A stretch of DNA of 45,713 nucleotides. Source: Pseudomonadota bacterium. Lineage in GTDB: Bacteria; Pseudomonadota; Gammaproteobacteria; Xanthomonadales; Rhodanobacteraceae. The stretch covers positions 1-45,713 of the forward strand of contig JAJXYE010000266.1 of NCBI GenBank assembly GCA_021780735.1. Direction: 5' to 3'. Made by a program: the position numbers and the translations under genes. The notes beneath the pieces are model-generated. The model did no database searches. It saw only the letters and a program-made list of their open reading frames with translations, and had not been told where the DNA came from. This document shows positions 19,906-29,667 of this stretch, piece after piece. Each line of letters starts with the position of its first letter. Within the stretch, counting starts at the first letter, position 1.

Positions 19906-21342
19906 ATGAAACTGGCCTCGCTATCCGCGCGCATCACCACCTTGCTGGTCGTGACCAGTCTGCTGGTGCTCGGTGGCGGCGCCAAAATGATGGATTGGCG
20001 CGTAGATCACGAACTGGAGAGCCGCTTTCGGGAGAACCTGCTGACCCAGGCCAACGCCTTGAGCACGATGTTCCAGCTGGAAGAGGGCGAAACCCCGGAC
20101 ACGGCGCCGATCCGCCCGCACGCAAGTGTGCTCGGTGGCGACAGCCCGACCTATTATGAGGTGCGCTGCGACGGCACCCCGGTGCTGCGCAGCACACCGG
20201 CGCCGCCAGTGCTTCCGCCCGGTTGGCCGGGCAGGGCAGACAGTCAGCCGGGTTTCAGCAGTCTGCGGCATGCCGGCAGGCGGCTGGGCGCTGTCCAGTT
20301 CAGGTTCGTTGCCGCTGCCGCTGCCGGTTCGCATGACAATCCACCGACCGTTGCATCATCCGGCCAGCATCCCGCGCCCCGTCGCTGCGTGCTGTTGTTC
20401 GAGCAGGATCGCGCCACGACCGACGCTATCCTGCTGGCGATCGACTGGATTCTGCTGCTGAGCCCGGCGCTCGCCCTGCTGATTGCACTGGTGGCCGTGC
20501 CATTGATCGTGCGCCGCGGGCTGCGCCCGATGAGTGCGCTGGTCGACCGCATGCGCGACATCGGCCCCAATGCACCCGGCCAACGCCTGACCGCCAGCGG
20601 CATGCGCGAGCTCGATCCGCTGGTGGCGCGCTTCAATGACGTGCTCGAGCGGATGGACGAAGGACTGGCCCGCGAGCGCCAGTTTGCCAGCGGGCTTGCC
20701 CACGAGACGCGTACCAGGCTGGCCGAGCTGCGCGTGCTGACCGAGGTGGAGTCACGCTACCCGAGCGGTCGCGAGCTGTCCGACGTGCTCGGCGAAGTCG
20801 GCCAGATCGGCCGCGAGCTCGAAGCCACGGTGACCGCCCTGCTGTTGTTGACCCGCCTGCAGTCCGGCCTGGAACAATCCCGGCCGCAAGCCGTCGCCTT
20901 GCCCGCCTGGCTGGAACGCCAATTGCAGCGGCAGCAGGCTGTGGTTGCCGATCGGGGCATATCCCTGCGCCTGGCTGGCACGCCCCCGGCATGGTTGTTC
21001 ACCGACCCGGCGCTGCTGGAAGTGGTGGTCGGCAACCTGCTGGGCAATGCGTGCTGCTATGCGCCAACCGGTGACAGCGTGAACGTGCAACTGCAGGCGA
21101 ACGGCATGGACATCAACAACGCGGCCCAGGATTTGAGTGCCGACGATCTGCCGAATCTGGGCCAACGCTTCTGGCGCAAGCAATTGCCGCACGTCGGCCA
21201 TGCCGGGCTGGGCCTGGCGCTGGCGCATGCTGCAGCCGAGGCGCTGCAATTGCGTCTCACTTTCTGCCTGGATACCAGCCAGCGACTGCACGCCACACTT
21301 TCCTGGCCACCAGAAATGACCCGACGGATGCACGAATCGTGA
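19906..21342 (+). CDS. Sensor histidine kinase (QseC-like architecture)
   Basis: Two TM segments, HAMP-like region, H-box FASGLAHETRTRLAEL, N-box VVGNLLGNACCYAP, G2-like GLGLALAHAAAEAL. Follows the response regulator. Confidence 0.88.
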   Translation: MKLASLSARITTLLVVTSLLVLGGGAKMMDWRVDHELESRFRENLLTQANALSTMFQLEEGETPDTAPIRPHASVLGGDSPTYYEVRCDGTPVLRSTPAPPVLPPGWPGRADSQPGFSSLRHAGRRLGAVQFRFVAAAAAGSHDNPPTVASSGQHPAPRRCVLLFEQDRATTDAILLAIDWILLLSPALALLIALVAVPLIVRRGLRPMSALVDRMRDIGPNAPGQRLTASGMRELDPLVARFNDVLERMDEGLARERQFASGLAHETRTRLAELRVLTEVESRYPSGRELSDVLGEVGQIGRELEATVTALLLLTRLQSGLEQSRPQAVALPAWLERQLQRQQAVVADRGISLRLAGTPPAWLFTDPALLEVVVGNLLGNACCYAPTGDSVNVQLQANGMDINNAAQDLSADDLPNLGQRFWRKQLPHVGHAGLGLALAHAAAEALQLRLTFCLDTSQRLHATLSWPPEMTRRMHES

Positions 21343-22037
21343 CGGACACCGCCGAACGCAAACCCATCCTGCTCGCCTGGAGCGGCGGCAAGGACTGCCT
21401 GCTGGCGCTGCAACGACTGCTCGCCGATCCGCACTGGCAGGTGGTTGGATTGCTCACCACGGTCAACCGCAACTACCAGCGCGTGGCCATGCACGGTGTC
21501 CGCCTCGATGTGCTGCTGGCGCAGACCGAGGCACTCGGCCTGCCGCTGGTCGAGGTGTCGCTGGACTGGCCCGGCAGCAACGAAGCGTACGAGCAGGCGC
21601 ATGCGCAGGCACTGATCGAGGCACGCATGCGCTGGCCGGGCATCCGTCATTGTGCATTCGGCGACCTGTTCCTGCAGGACGTGCGCGACTACCGGGTGCG
21701 TCAGCTTGGTCGCGACAATTGGCGCGCGGTCTTCCCGCTGTGGGGCGAGGACACCGCTGCGCTGTCGCGGCGCTTCGTCAGTGAAGGTCACCGCGCGATG
21801 CTGTGCTGCGTCGACATCCAGCAACTCGATGCCCGCTGGTGCGGCCGCCAATATGATGCTGCGTTGCTGGATGCGCTGCCGGCCGGGGTCGATCCCTGTG
21901 GCGAGCGCGGCGAATTCCACACGCTTGCTCATGCCAGCCCGCTGTTCCGCCAGCCGCTCAGGCTGCGCCGCGGTGAGTCGGTGCTGCGCGACGGGCGCTT
22001 CCAGTTCACCGATTTTCTTCTCGACGAGCATGCCTGA
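21339..22037 (+). CDS. Dph6-related ATP pyrophosphatase (PP-loop family)
   Basis: N-terminal PP-loop ILLAWSGGKDCLLAL; TTVNRNYQRVAMHGVR; C-terminal GERGEFHTLAHASPLF. Start overlaps the kinase stop. Confidence 0.88.
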   Translation: MTDTAERKPILLAWSGGKDCLLALQRLLADPHWQVVGLLTTVNRNYQRVAMHGVRLDVLLAQTEALGLPLVEVSLDWPGSNEAYEQAHAQALIEARMRWPGIRHCAFGDLFLQDVRDYRVRQLGRDNWRAVFPLWGEDTAALSRRFVSEGHRAMLCCVDIQQLDARWCGRQYDAALLDALPAGVDPCGERGEFHTLAHASPLFRQPLRLRRGESVLRDGRFQFTDFLLDEHA

Positions 22038-22584
22038 TCACGCGGAACGCCTGGTGCTGCCCGACGTACTGCAGGCCGGTCTGGCCCTGGTGTTCTGTGG
22101 CACGGCTGCCGGCAAGCGCTCGGCCGCCGAGGGCGCCTACTACGCCCATCCCGGCAACCTGTTCTGGCGCGCCTTGTTCGAGGCCGGGCTGACCCCGCGC
22201 CAGCTGGCGCCAGCGGAGTTCCCGCTGCTGCCCCGCTACGGCATCGGCCTCACCGATCTGGCCAAGCACCATAGCGGCAACGACAGCGAGCTGCCGCGCA
22301 CGGCATTCGACGTACCCGGCCTGATCGACCGGATCGGGCAGCATCGCCCGCCATGGCTGGCCTTCACCAGCAAAAACGCCGCCCGCGCCGCGCTCGGCCG
22401 CGCGGTCGACTACGGTACGCAGCGGGAGACCTTCGGCAATACACAACTGTTCGTGCTGCCCTCGCCCTCGGGACAGGCACGCGGACACTGGAGTCTGCAA
22501 CCGTGGCTGGAACTGGGCCTGATCTACCGCGCGACCTGCACGACAGCGGCGGCAATCGACGCGGAACGCGATGCCGTCAGGTGA
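22030..22584 (+). CDS. Mug/TDG-like mismatch-specific DNA glycosylase
   Basis: Mug-like sequence LVFCGTAAGKRSAAEGAYYAHPGNLFWRAL...YGIGLTDLAK...LPSPSG. Overlaps the preceding gene. Confidence 0.85.
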   Translation: MPDHAERLVLPDVLQAGLALVFCGTAAGKRSAAEGAYYAHPGNLFWRALFEAGLTPRQLAPAEFPLLPRYGIGLTDLAKHHSGNDSELPRTAFDVPGLIDRIGQHRPPWLAFTSKNAARAALGRAVDYGTQRETFGNTQLFVLPSPSGQARGHWSLQPWLELGLIYRATCTTAAAIDAERDAVR

Positions 22585-22619
22585 TCCGCCACGTTCCTTG
22601 GCAGTGGTCAGCCACGGCC

Positions 22620-23909
22620 TCAGTCGATCGGCGTATGCCGGTACCTGCTCACATCCTCGGGTCGCACCACCCCGGCATGGTTCGTCCATGCGCGGCGGAT
22701 GTAGCTGACCACCGCCGATACCTCGCTGTCGCTCAGTTGCTGGGCGAACGGCGGCATGGAATAGGGTCGTGGATTGGCTGCAGTCAGTGGCGTGAAGCCG
22801 CCGAGCAGCACCATTCGCGTCGCATTCATCCCGCTCGGCTCGGTCACCGAGGAATTGCCATCCAGCGGCGGATAGACTCCGGCGACACCGCTGCCATCCT
22901 TGCGGTGGCATGCCGCGCAGTGCTGGCTGTAGACCTTTTCGCCCTGCTCGATCACCGCCGCCGCAACGGGCGCTGACTTCTGCTCGGCTGCCGCCGCTCG
23001 TGGCGGCAACGAGGCGAGGTAGGTCGCCATGGCCTGCAGGTCATCCCTGCTGATGTGCTGGGTGCTGCCCACGACCACATCGGCCATCGGCCCAAACGCT
23101 GCGCCTTTTGCCGACAGACCGGTTTGCAGGAGGTCGACAACATCCTGCTCACTCCAGCCCTGCAGACCGCCGTTGCTCTGCATGCTCAGATCCGGCGCGT
23201 ACCAGTTCTGCATGGGGATCTGGCCACCGCTGAGATGCTCATTCTGCGGCGTCCCGCCGAGCGAGTCGCGCGCTGCGTGGCACTCATTGCAGTGCGCCGG
23301 CCCCTGTACCAGATAGGCGCCCCGATTCCACTGCGGCGATCGCTTCGGATCGGGCTTGAACACACCTTCCTTGAAGTACAGCGCGCGCCACCCGAGCAGA
23401 CTGCGGCGTATGCTGTAGGGGAACGCAAGCGACGAAGCCGTGGCGGCCTGACGAATCGGTGGCAATGACTTCAGGTAGGCGAACATCGCCAGCGCATCGT
23501 CGCGATTCACCTTGGTGTAGGAGGTGTAGGGGAACGCCGGGTAAAACAGTTCGCCGTGACGTCCCCGGCCGGCATGCAGCGCCTGCCAGAAATCCTCGAA
23601 ACTCCAGTTGCCCAGTCCGGTTTCGGGATCCGGCGTGATATTGGGCACGGGAATGTCGCCAAACGGCGTTGCCAATGCGCGGCCACCCGCCAGCGCCGCG
23701 CCACCCTGCGCGGTGTGGCAACCGGCGCAATCACCGACGGTGACCAGGTATTCGCCCTTGGCGATCAGTGCCGGATCACGCAGCGTCGAGGCAGCGAACT
23801 TGCTCATCGCTGGCGATGTCGGCTGATGGCGACCACCGAAAAACAGCCAGACCAGCAACAGCACCATCAGCACCACGACCCACAGCGCCAGCCGACGCAG
23901 CCATTTCAT
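22620..23909 (-). CDS. Membrane-anchored triheme c-type cytochrome (dehydrogenase cytochrome-subunit type)
   Basis: Three CxxCH motifs (CAGCH, CNECH, CAACH) after an N-terminal TM. Start overlaps the upstream cytochrome stop. Confidence 0.92.
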   Translation of the reverse strand: MKWLRRLALWVVVLMVLLLVWLFFGGRHQPTSPAMSKFAASTLRDPALIAKGEYLVTVGDCAGCHTAQGGAALAGGRALATPFGDIPVPNITPDPETGLGNWSFEDFWQALHAGRGRHGELFYPAFPYTSYTKVNRDDALAMFAYLKSLPPIRQAATASSLAFPYSIRRSLLGWRALYFKEGVFKPDPKRSPQWNRGAYLVQGPAHCNECHAARDSLGGTPQNEHLSGGQIPMQNWYAPDLSMQSNGGLQGWSEQDVVDLLQTGLSAKGAAFGPMADVVVGSTQHISRDDLQAMATYLASLPPRAAAAEQKSAPVAAAVIEQGEKVYSQHCAACHRKDGSGVAGVYPPLDGNSSVTEPSGMNATRMVLLGGFTPLTAANPRPYSMPPFAQQLSDSEVSAVVSYIRRAWTNHAGVVRPEDVSRYRHTPID

Positions 23910-24652
23910 GCGCCGTCTCCACTGGCGCCCAGCACGCCGCAAGGCAAGGGTGGCGTCACCGAACCTGCCGCCTGCGCTTTCGTATCAACCGGCGGCTGGC
24001 GACTGGCCAGCGCTGCTGCCACCGCCGTGATGTCGGATGCGCCGAGCCGGTTGGCGACCACCGCCATGCAATCCGGCGCCAGCGCAGCGCGGGTGTGCGT
24101 GCGCCACGAGCCCAGCTGCGCACTGATGTAGTCATAGGGCAGCCCGACCAGACCCGGCGTGGAGGGTTGCACCCCGGTCAGCTGACTGCCATGGCAGCTG
24201 GCGCAGGCAGGAATATGACGCGCCGCATCACCCTTGCTGACCAGTTGCTCGCCACGCAACAAGGTCGCGGCGGAAACCGGCGGCAGCGGCGAGCGGGTAA
24301 AGGGCACCTGCTGCGCGGCGAAATATCCCGCGATCTCCTGCATGTAGGCTGGGCTCAACTGGCGCAGGGTGTATTCCATCGGTGCGTACTTGCGCAGCCC
24401 GTTCTGGAAATTCTGCATCTGGCGCACCAGGTAGGCGGCCGGCTTGCCTGCCAGGCGGGGAAAGTAGCCGCTGCCCGGCGTACCCTCACCATGCACCCCG
24501 TGACATGACGTGCATGCGGCGATCCGCTGCTGCAGCGTGTCGGGTATGGCCGGCGCACTGGCGGCACGCGCCGGCCAGCCGAGCAGTTGCACGAGGGCAC
24601 AAAGGACAGTGGCGCCGAAGAATGTGGCAAGGCGATGCTGGGCACGGATCAT
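23906..24652 (-). CDS. Diheme cytochrome c, c4-like
   Basis: Signal peptide and two CxxCH motifs (CTSCHG, CASCHG). Start MIRAQHRLATFF... chosen at 24652. Confidence 0.88.
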   Translation of the reverse strand: MIRAQHRLATFFGATVLCALVQLLGWPARAASAPAIPDTLQQRIAACTSCHGVHGEGTPGSGYFPRLAGKPAAYLVRQMQNFQNGLRKYAPMEYTLRQLSPAYMQEIAGYFAAQQVPFTRSPLPPVSAATLLRGEQLVSKGDAARHIPACASCHGSQLTGVQPSTPGLVGLPYDYISAQLGSWRTHTRAALAPDCMAVVANRLGASDITAVAAALASRQPPVDTKAQAAGSVTPPLPCGVLGASGDGA

Positions 24653-24794
24653 CGGGCAATTATACGCAGGCGTGGCTGGAGCCATCGTGGCCGGGTCGCG
24701 ACAGGCCGGGCTCCAGCAATCAGACCTGGCCACCGTTGGGCAGCCAAGTCGTCAGTGGCGATCCCGGCGTCGGTGGGGCAACAAGCGAAGCACA

Positions 24795-24816
24795 GGCGAA
24801 CGCCATGGCGTTCGCC
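24795..24816. repeat. Perfect 22-bp palindrome
   Basis: GGCGAACGCCATGGCGTTCGCC equals its own reverse complement. Lies between the DAHP synthase stop and the cytochrome start. Confidence 0.9.
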
Positions 24817-24841
24817 ACGCTGAACCCGATCCTGACCTCGC

Positions 24842-26239
24842 TCAGCCCTGCCCGCCGACCGACTTGCGCACGATCAGCATGGCCAGCTCGAGCGACTGCT
24901 CATAGTTGAGACGAGGGTCGACGGTCGATTTGTAGGCTCGATCGAGGTCGGATTCGGACAGGTCACGTGCACCGCCCATGCATTCGGTAACGTCCTCGCC
25001 GGTCAATTCCAGATGCACTCCGCCAAGCCGCGTACCGACGCTGGCATGGATATCGAATGCCTGATCGAGTTCGCCGCGGATATTGTCGAAGCGACGAGTC
25101 TTGTAGCCGTTCGACGTGCTCTCGGTATTGCCGTGCATCGGGTCGGCCACCCACAGTACCCTGCGCCCCTCGCGCTTCACCGCCTCCAGCAAGGGCGGCA
25201 GCGCGGTGGCAACCTTCTGGTTGCCCATGCGGTGGATCAGGGTGAGTCGACCGGGCTCATCGTGCGGATTCAACGCGTCAATCAACGGCAACAGTTGCCC
25301 GGCAGTCACTGACGGCCCGACCTTGACCGCGATCGGATTGCGGATGCCGCGGAAATATTCCACATGCGCGCCCTCCAGCGCAGCGGTGCGCATGCCGATC
25401 CAGGGAAAATGCGTGGAAAGGTTGAACCAACCCGCATGGCGTGGCACCTGGCGGGTCAACGCCTGCTCGTAATGCAGGAGCAAGGCCTCGTGCGAGGTGA
25501 AGAAATCCACCTTGGAGAAACCGGCGATCGGGCCAGCCAGAGTTTCCATGAAGCGCAGGGAGTCGCCGATCCCGGCAACCATCTGACGATACTCACCGGC
25601 CAGTGGCGAATGTTCAACCCAGGCCAGATCCCAGTACTCCGGATGATGCAGATCGGCGAAGCCGCCATCAATGAGCGCGCGCACGAAGTTCATCGTCAAC
25701 GCGGAGTGGGCATGCGCCTGGATCAACCGCTGCGGGTCGGGTCGCCGCGCCTCGGCAGTGAACTCCGGACTGTTGACCACATCGCCGCGAAAACTCGGCA
25801 AGGTCAGGCCATCGCGGGTCTCCGTATCGGTCGAGCGCGGCTTCGCATACTGGCCGGCGAAACGTCCCACCAGCAGCACCGGCTTCTTGAGGCCATGCAC
25901 GAGCACCAGACTCATCTGCAAGAGCACCTTCAACCGATTGGAAATCAGCGGACTGGTGCAGTCAGCAAAGCTTTCAGCGCAGTCGCCCCCTTGCAACAGG
26001 AAGCGGTTGCCATCCTGCGCATCGGCAATCGCCTGCTTGAGCGCCAGCACCTCCCACGAGGTGACCAGCGGCGGCAGCTGGGCGAGATGTGCACCCGCCC
26101 TGCCGAGCTCGACGGCGTCGTCGTAGTGCGGCTGCTGCAGAGCTTCACGCTGCTGCCAAGAATCCGGCGCCCACGGGGCTGCGGCAACAGAACGGTCGCT
26201 ATTCATCGGGTCGGCCTTCAACGCATCAACAAGTTTCAT
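24842..26239 (-). CDS. Class II 3-deoxy-7-phosphoheptulonate (DAHP) synthase
   Basis: Class II motifs (FLLQGGDCAESFADC; KPVLLVGRFAGQYAKPRS; RVLWVADPMHGNTE; GGVHLELTGEDVTECMGG). ATG at 26239 overlaps the dsbB stop. Confidence 0.96.
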   Translation of the reverse strand: MKLVDALKADPMNSDRSVAAAPWAPDSWQQREALQQPHYDDAVELGRAGAHLAQLPPLVTSWEVLALKQAIADAQDGNRFLLQGGDCAESFADCTSPLISNRLKVLLQMSLVLVHGLKKPVLLVGRFAGQYAKPRSTDTETRDGLTLPSFRGDVVNSPEFTAEARRPDPQRLIQAHAHSALTMNFVRALIDGGFADLHHPEYWDLAWVEHSPLAGEYRQMVAGIGDSLRFMETLAGPIAGFSKVDFFTSHEALLLHYEQALTRQVPRHAGWFNLSTHFPWIGMRTAALEGAHVEYFRGIRNPIAVKVGPSVTAGQLLPLIDALNPHDEPGRLTLIHRMGNQKVATALPPLLEAVKREGRRVLWVADPMHGNTESTSNGYKTRRFDNIRGELDQAFDIHASVGTRLGGVHLELTGEDVTECMGGARDLSESDLDRAYKSTVDPRLNYEQSLELAMLIVRKSVGGQG

Positions 26240-26739
26240 GGCGGCGACACCTTCCGGCGTACCGCAAGCACTGCGAGGGCTCCAAGCAGAATGAACCAGA
26301 GCAAGCTCCATGCCGGCATCGGCAGACCTAGAATCGGCTCCACCTTGGCGCATTCCCCGGAGCCGGTGAATACCAGCTTCAATACCTGGGAAAACGGAAA
26401 CGCGCTGAACATGTAGTCCAGCGGCGGCCCGCACGACGGAACCTGATCAGCCGGCAGCGACTGGATCCACAAATGCCGCCCTGCCACGACAATGCCAAAC
26501 ACTTCGCCAAGACAGACGCCAGCGGCATAGATCATGCGCATGCGGCCGCGCGGGGCATGCAGGGCACCCAGCAGAAAGAACAGCCCCATCACGATGAAGC
26601 CGACCCGCTGGAAAATGCACAATGGACAGGGAAACATCTGCCAGTGGTATTCCGCAAAAAGCGCGAAACCGATCAACCCGGCACATGCGACAAAGCCGGC
26701 TAGGAAACTGACGCGATACGACCAGTGGATGGGATTCAT
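26236..26739 (-). CDS. dsbB: Disulfide bond formation protein B
   Basis: Four-TM protein with CPLC motif (QMFPCPLCIFQR) and second cysteine pair (VPSCGPPL; GSGECAKVEP). Confidence 0.95.
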   Translation of the reverse strand: MNPIHWSYRVSFLAGFVACAGLIGFALFAEYHWQMFPCPLCIFQRVGFIVMGLFFLLGALHAPRGRMRMIYAAGVCLGEVFGIVVAGRHLWIQSLPADQVPSCGPPLDYMFSAFPFSQVLKLVFTGSGECAKVEPILGLPMPAWSLLWFILLGALAVLAVRRKVSPP

Positions 26740-26851
26740 GGCACTTTGCTGCGTTGCGGAACAACGACATTACCTGTTCGCCGCCGCGCTGTCAGCAGGA
26801 TTGCGGCAATCCGTCGAAATTCGGCAAGAACAGCCCGTCCGCACAAAGCAA

Positions 26852-26877
26852 AACCCGGCTGATCGCTCGGCCGGGTT
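26852..26877 (-). terminator. Rho-independent terminator downstream of rplQ
   Basis: Minus strand AACCCGGC-cgagcgatca-GCCGGGTT followed by TTGCTTTG. Perfect 8-bp arms. Confidence 0.75.
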
Positions 26878-26939
26878 GCATATGGACGTCTGAACATCAC
26901 ATCGACCCGAAAACCGCCATCGGGCAACGGGTGCAGCGC

Positions 26940-27323
26940 TTACTCGACGTCGAGCGCCTCGACCTGCGGTCGACCCACAAGTTCGACATACGCCATCGGT
27001 GCGTTGTCGCCGGGACGGAAGCCGCACTTGAGGATGCGCAGGTAGCCGCCCGGACGCTCCTTGTAACGCGGACCCAGCTCGACAAACAACTTGCCGACCG
27101 CTTCCTTGTCGCGCATGCGCGAGAAGGCCAGGCGGCGATTGGCAACACCGTCGGTCTTGGCCAGCGTGATCAGCGGCTCGGCGACCCGACGAAGTTCCTT
27201 CGCCTTGGGCAAGGTGGTGCGGATCAGCTCATGCTTCATCAGCGAGGAGGCCATGTTGCGAAACATGGCTTCGCGATGACTGCTGGTGCGATTGAATTTG
27301 CGTCCGGATTTTTGGTGGCGCAT
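26940..27323 (-). CDS. rplQ: 50S ribosomal protein L17
   Basis: [29 protein letters not shown]... Confidence 0.99.
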   Translation of the reverse strand: MRHQKSGRKFNRTSSHREAMFRNMASSLMKHELIRTTLPKAKELRRVAEPLITLAKTDGVANRRLAFSRMRDKEAVGKLFVELGPRYKERPGGYLRILKCGFRPGDNAPMAYVELVGRPQVEALDVE

Positions 27324-27351
27324 GGCTAAATTCTCTATCTGTTGTTATGAA

Positions 27352-27374
27352 AAGCCGGCACCTGTGTCCGGCTT
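27352..27374 (-). terminator. Terminator-like hairpin between rpoA and rplQ
   Basis: Minus strand AAGCCGG-acacaggtg-CCGGCTT followed by TT then C. Confidence 0.45.
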
Positions 27375-27427
27375 CCCGCGGTTACCCGCTTATAAAGGCC
27401 CCATTGCAGCAGGCTCTTGTGAAGAAT

Positions 27428-27519
27428 GCAGCCTCGGATGGCCGCTTCTGGACTTGCCAGATACTGGAACGGTCGCCGCAAGAGCGACCGTTCAGACTGC
27501 CGCGATCACGGATGATCGC
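27428..27519. repeat. Three hairpins in the rpoA-rplQ spacer
   Basis: Plus strand GCAGCC-tcggat-GGCCGC (27428-27445), GAACGGTCGC-cgcaaga-GCGACCGTTC (27467-27493), GCGATC-acggat-GATCGC (27502-27519). Confidence 0.8.
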
Positions 27520-27529
27520 ATCAACCCCG

Positions 27530-28528
27530 CTAACCCAGCTGCATGCCGTGCGACAAGCCCGGCGGCGGCCAGTTTTCAAGCTTCATGCCAAGGGCCAGAC
27601 TACGGCCACCCAGCACGTCCTTGATCTCGGTCAGGGACTTCTTGCCCAGGTTTGGCGTCTTCAGCAGCTCGACCTCGGTCTTCTGCACCAGATCACCGAT
27701 GTAATAGATGCTCTCGGCCTTCAGGCAGTTGGCCGAACGCACGGTCAGCTCCAGATCGTCGATCGGGCGCAGCAGCAACGGATCGAATCCGCTCTTCTCC
27801 GCCTTGTCGGTGGCGCTTTCGCGGCGCGAGAAGTCACCAAACACCGACAGTTGGTCGTTGATGATCTCGGCGGCCTTGCGCACCGCATCTTCCGCACCGA
27901 TCGTGCCGTTGGTCTCGATGTCCAGCACCAGCTTGTCGAGGTTGGTTCGCTGCTCGACACGAGCCGCATCCACTTCGTAGGCCACACGCAGCACCGGCGC
28001 GAACGATGCGTCCAGCTGCAGGCGACCGATCGGACGCGCTTCATCATCCGGGTGCTGACGCGTGCTGGCCGGCTGATAGCCAACGCCGCGACGCACCTTC
28101 AGGCGCATGTTGAGCGCGATGTCCTTGGTCAGGTGGCAAAGCACGTGCTCGGGGTTGATGATCTCCACCGAGTGGTCGACGACAATGTCGCCAGCCGTCA
28201 CCACGCCCTTGCCCTTTTTGGACAGGGTCAGGGTCACCTCATCGCCGGTATGCTGACGAATCGCCACGTCCTTCAGGTTCAACAGGACTTCGATGACGTC
28301 CTCCTGCAAACCTTCCAGCGTGGTGTATTCGTGCAGCACGCCATCGATCTCGACCTCGACGATGGCGCTGCCGGGGATCGAGGAGAGCAGCACGCGACGC
28401 AGCGCGTTGCCCAGGGTGTGACCGAAGCCACGCTCGAGCGGCTCGACCACCACCTTGGCGCGGTTGGCTCCGAGCTGTTCGACGCTGAGGCCACGCGGCC
28501 GCAGCACACTAGTTGACGAAACTGCCAT
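27530..28528 (-). CDS. rpoA: RNA polymerase subunit alpha
   Basis: RpoA N-terminal domain ([48 protein letters not shown]) and C-terminal domain. Confidence 0.99.
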   Translation of the reverse strand: MAVSSTSVLRPRGLSVEQLGANRAKVVVEPLERGFGHTLGNALRRVLLSSIPGSAIVEVEIDGVLHEYTTLEGLQEDVIEVLLNLKDVAIRQHTGDEVTLTLSKKGKGVVTAGDIVVDHSVEIINPEHVLCHLTKDIALNMRLKVRRGVGYQPASTRQHPDDEARPIGRLQLDASFAPVLRVAYEVDAARVEQRTNLDKLVLDIETNGTIGAEDAVRKAAEIINDQLSVFGDFSRRESATDKAEKSGFDPLLLRPIDDLELTVRSANCLKAESIYYIGDLVQKTEVELLKTPNLGKKSLTEIKDVLGGRSLALGMKLENWPPPGLSHGMQLG

Positions 28529-28543
28529 GCAGAGCTCCGGTAA

Positions 28544-29170
<627 letters not shown>

Positions 29171-29192
29171 GTTTTCATCTCTTTCAAATAGT

Positions 29193-29241
29193 CCGACCAG
29201 GGATGGCCGGTTATTGACTTTTCGCGATCAGGGATGATCGC
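29193..29241. repeat. Two hairpins in the rpsD-rpsK spacer
   Basis: Plus strand CCGACC-agggat-GGCCGG (29193-29210) and GCGATC-agggat-GATCGC (29224-29241). Confidence 0.8.
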
Positions 29242-29254
29242 AAAAAAACAACCC

Positions 29255-29641
29255 TTAGACTCGACGCTTCTTTGGGGGACGGCAGCCGTTGTGCGGAATC
29301 GGCGTGACATCGATGATGTTGAGCACCTTGTAGCCCAACGCATTCAGCGAACGCACGGCCGACTCGCGGCCCGGGCCTGGGCCCTTGATGCGCACTTCCA
29401 CCGTCTTCACGCCGTAGTCGCCTGCAGCACGACCGGCCTTCTCGGCGGCAACCTGCGCAGCGAACGGGGTCGACTTGCGCGAGCCACGGAAACCGGCGCC
29501 GCCGGCAGTAGCCCACGACAAGGCATTGCCCTGGCGATCGGTGATGGTGACGATGGTGTTGTTGAAGGAGGCCTGCACGTGCGCCACGGCATCCGTGACA
29601 ACGCGCTTGATCTTCTTCTTGGTCTTGACCGGCTTAGCCAT
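29255..29641 (-). CDS. rpsK: 30S ribosomal protein S11
   Basis: [67 protein letters not shown]... Confidence 0.99.
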   Translation of the reverse strand: MAKPVKTKKKIKRVVTDAVAHVQASFNNTIVTITDRQGNALSWATAGGAGFRGSRKSTPFAAQVAAEKAGRAAGDYGVKTVEVRIKGPGPGRESAVRSLNALGYKVLNIIDVTPIPHNGCRPPKKRRV

Positions 29642-29667
29642 AATTTTTGAGGCTCTTGGTAATCAGT

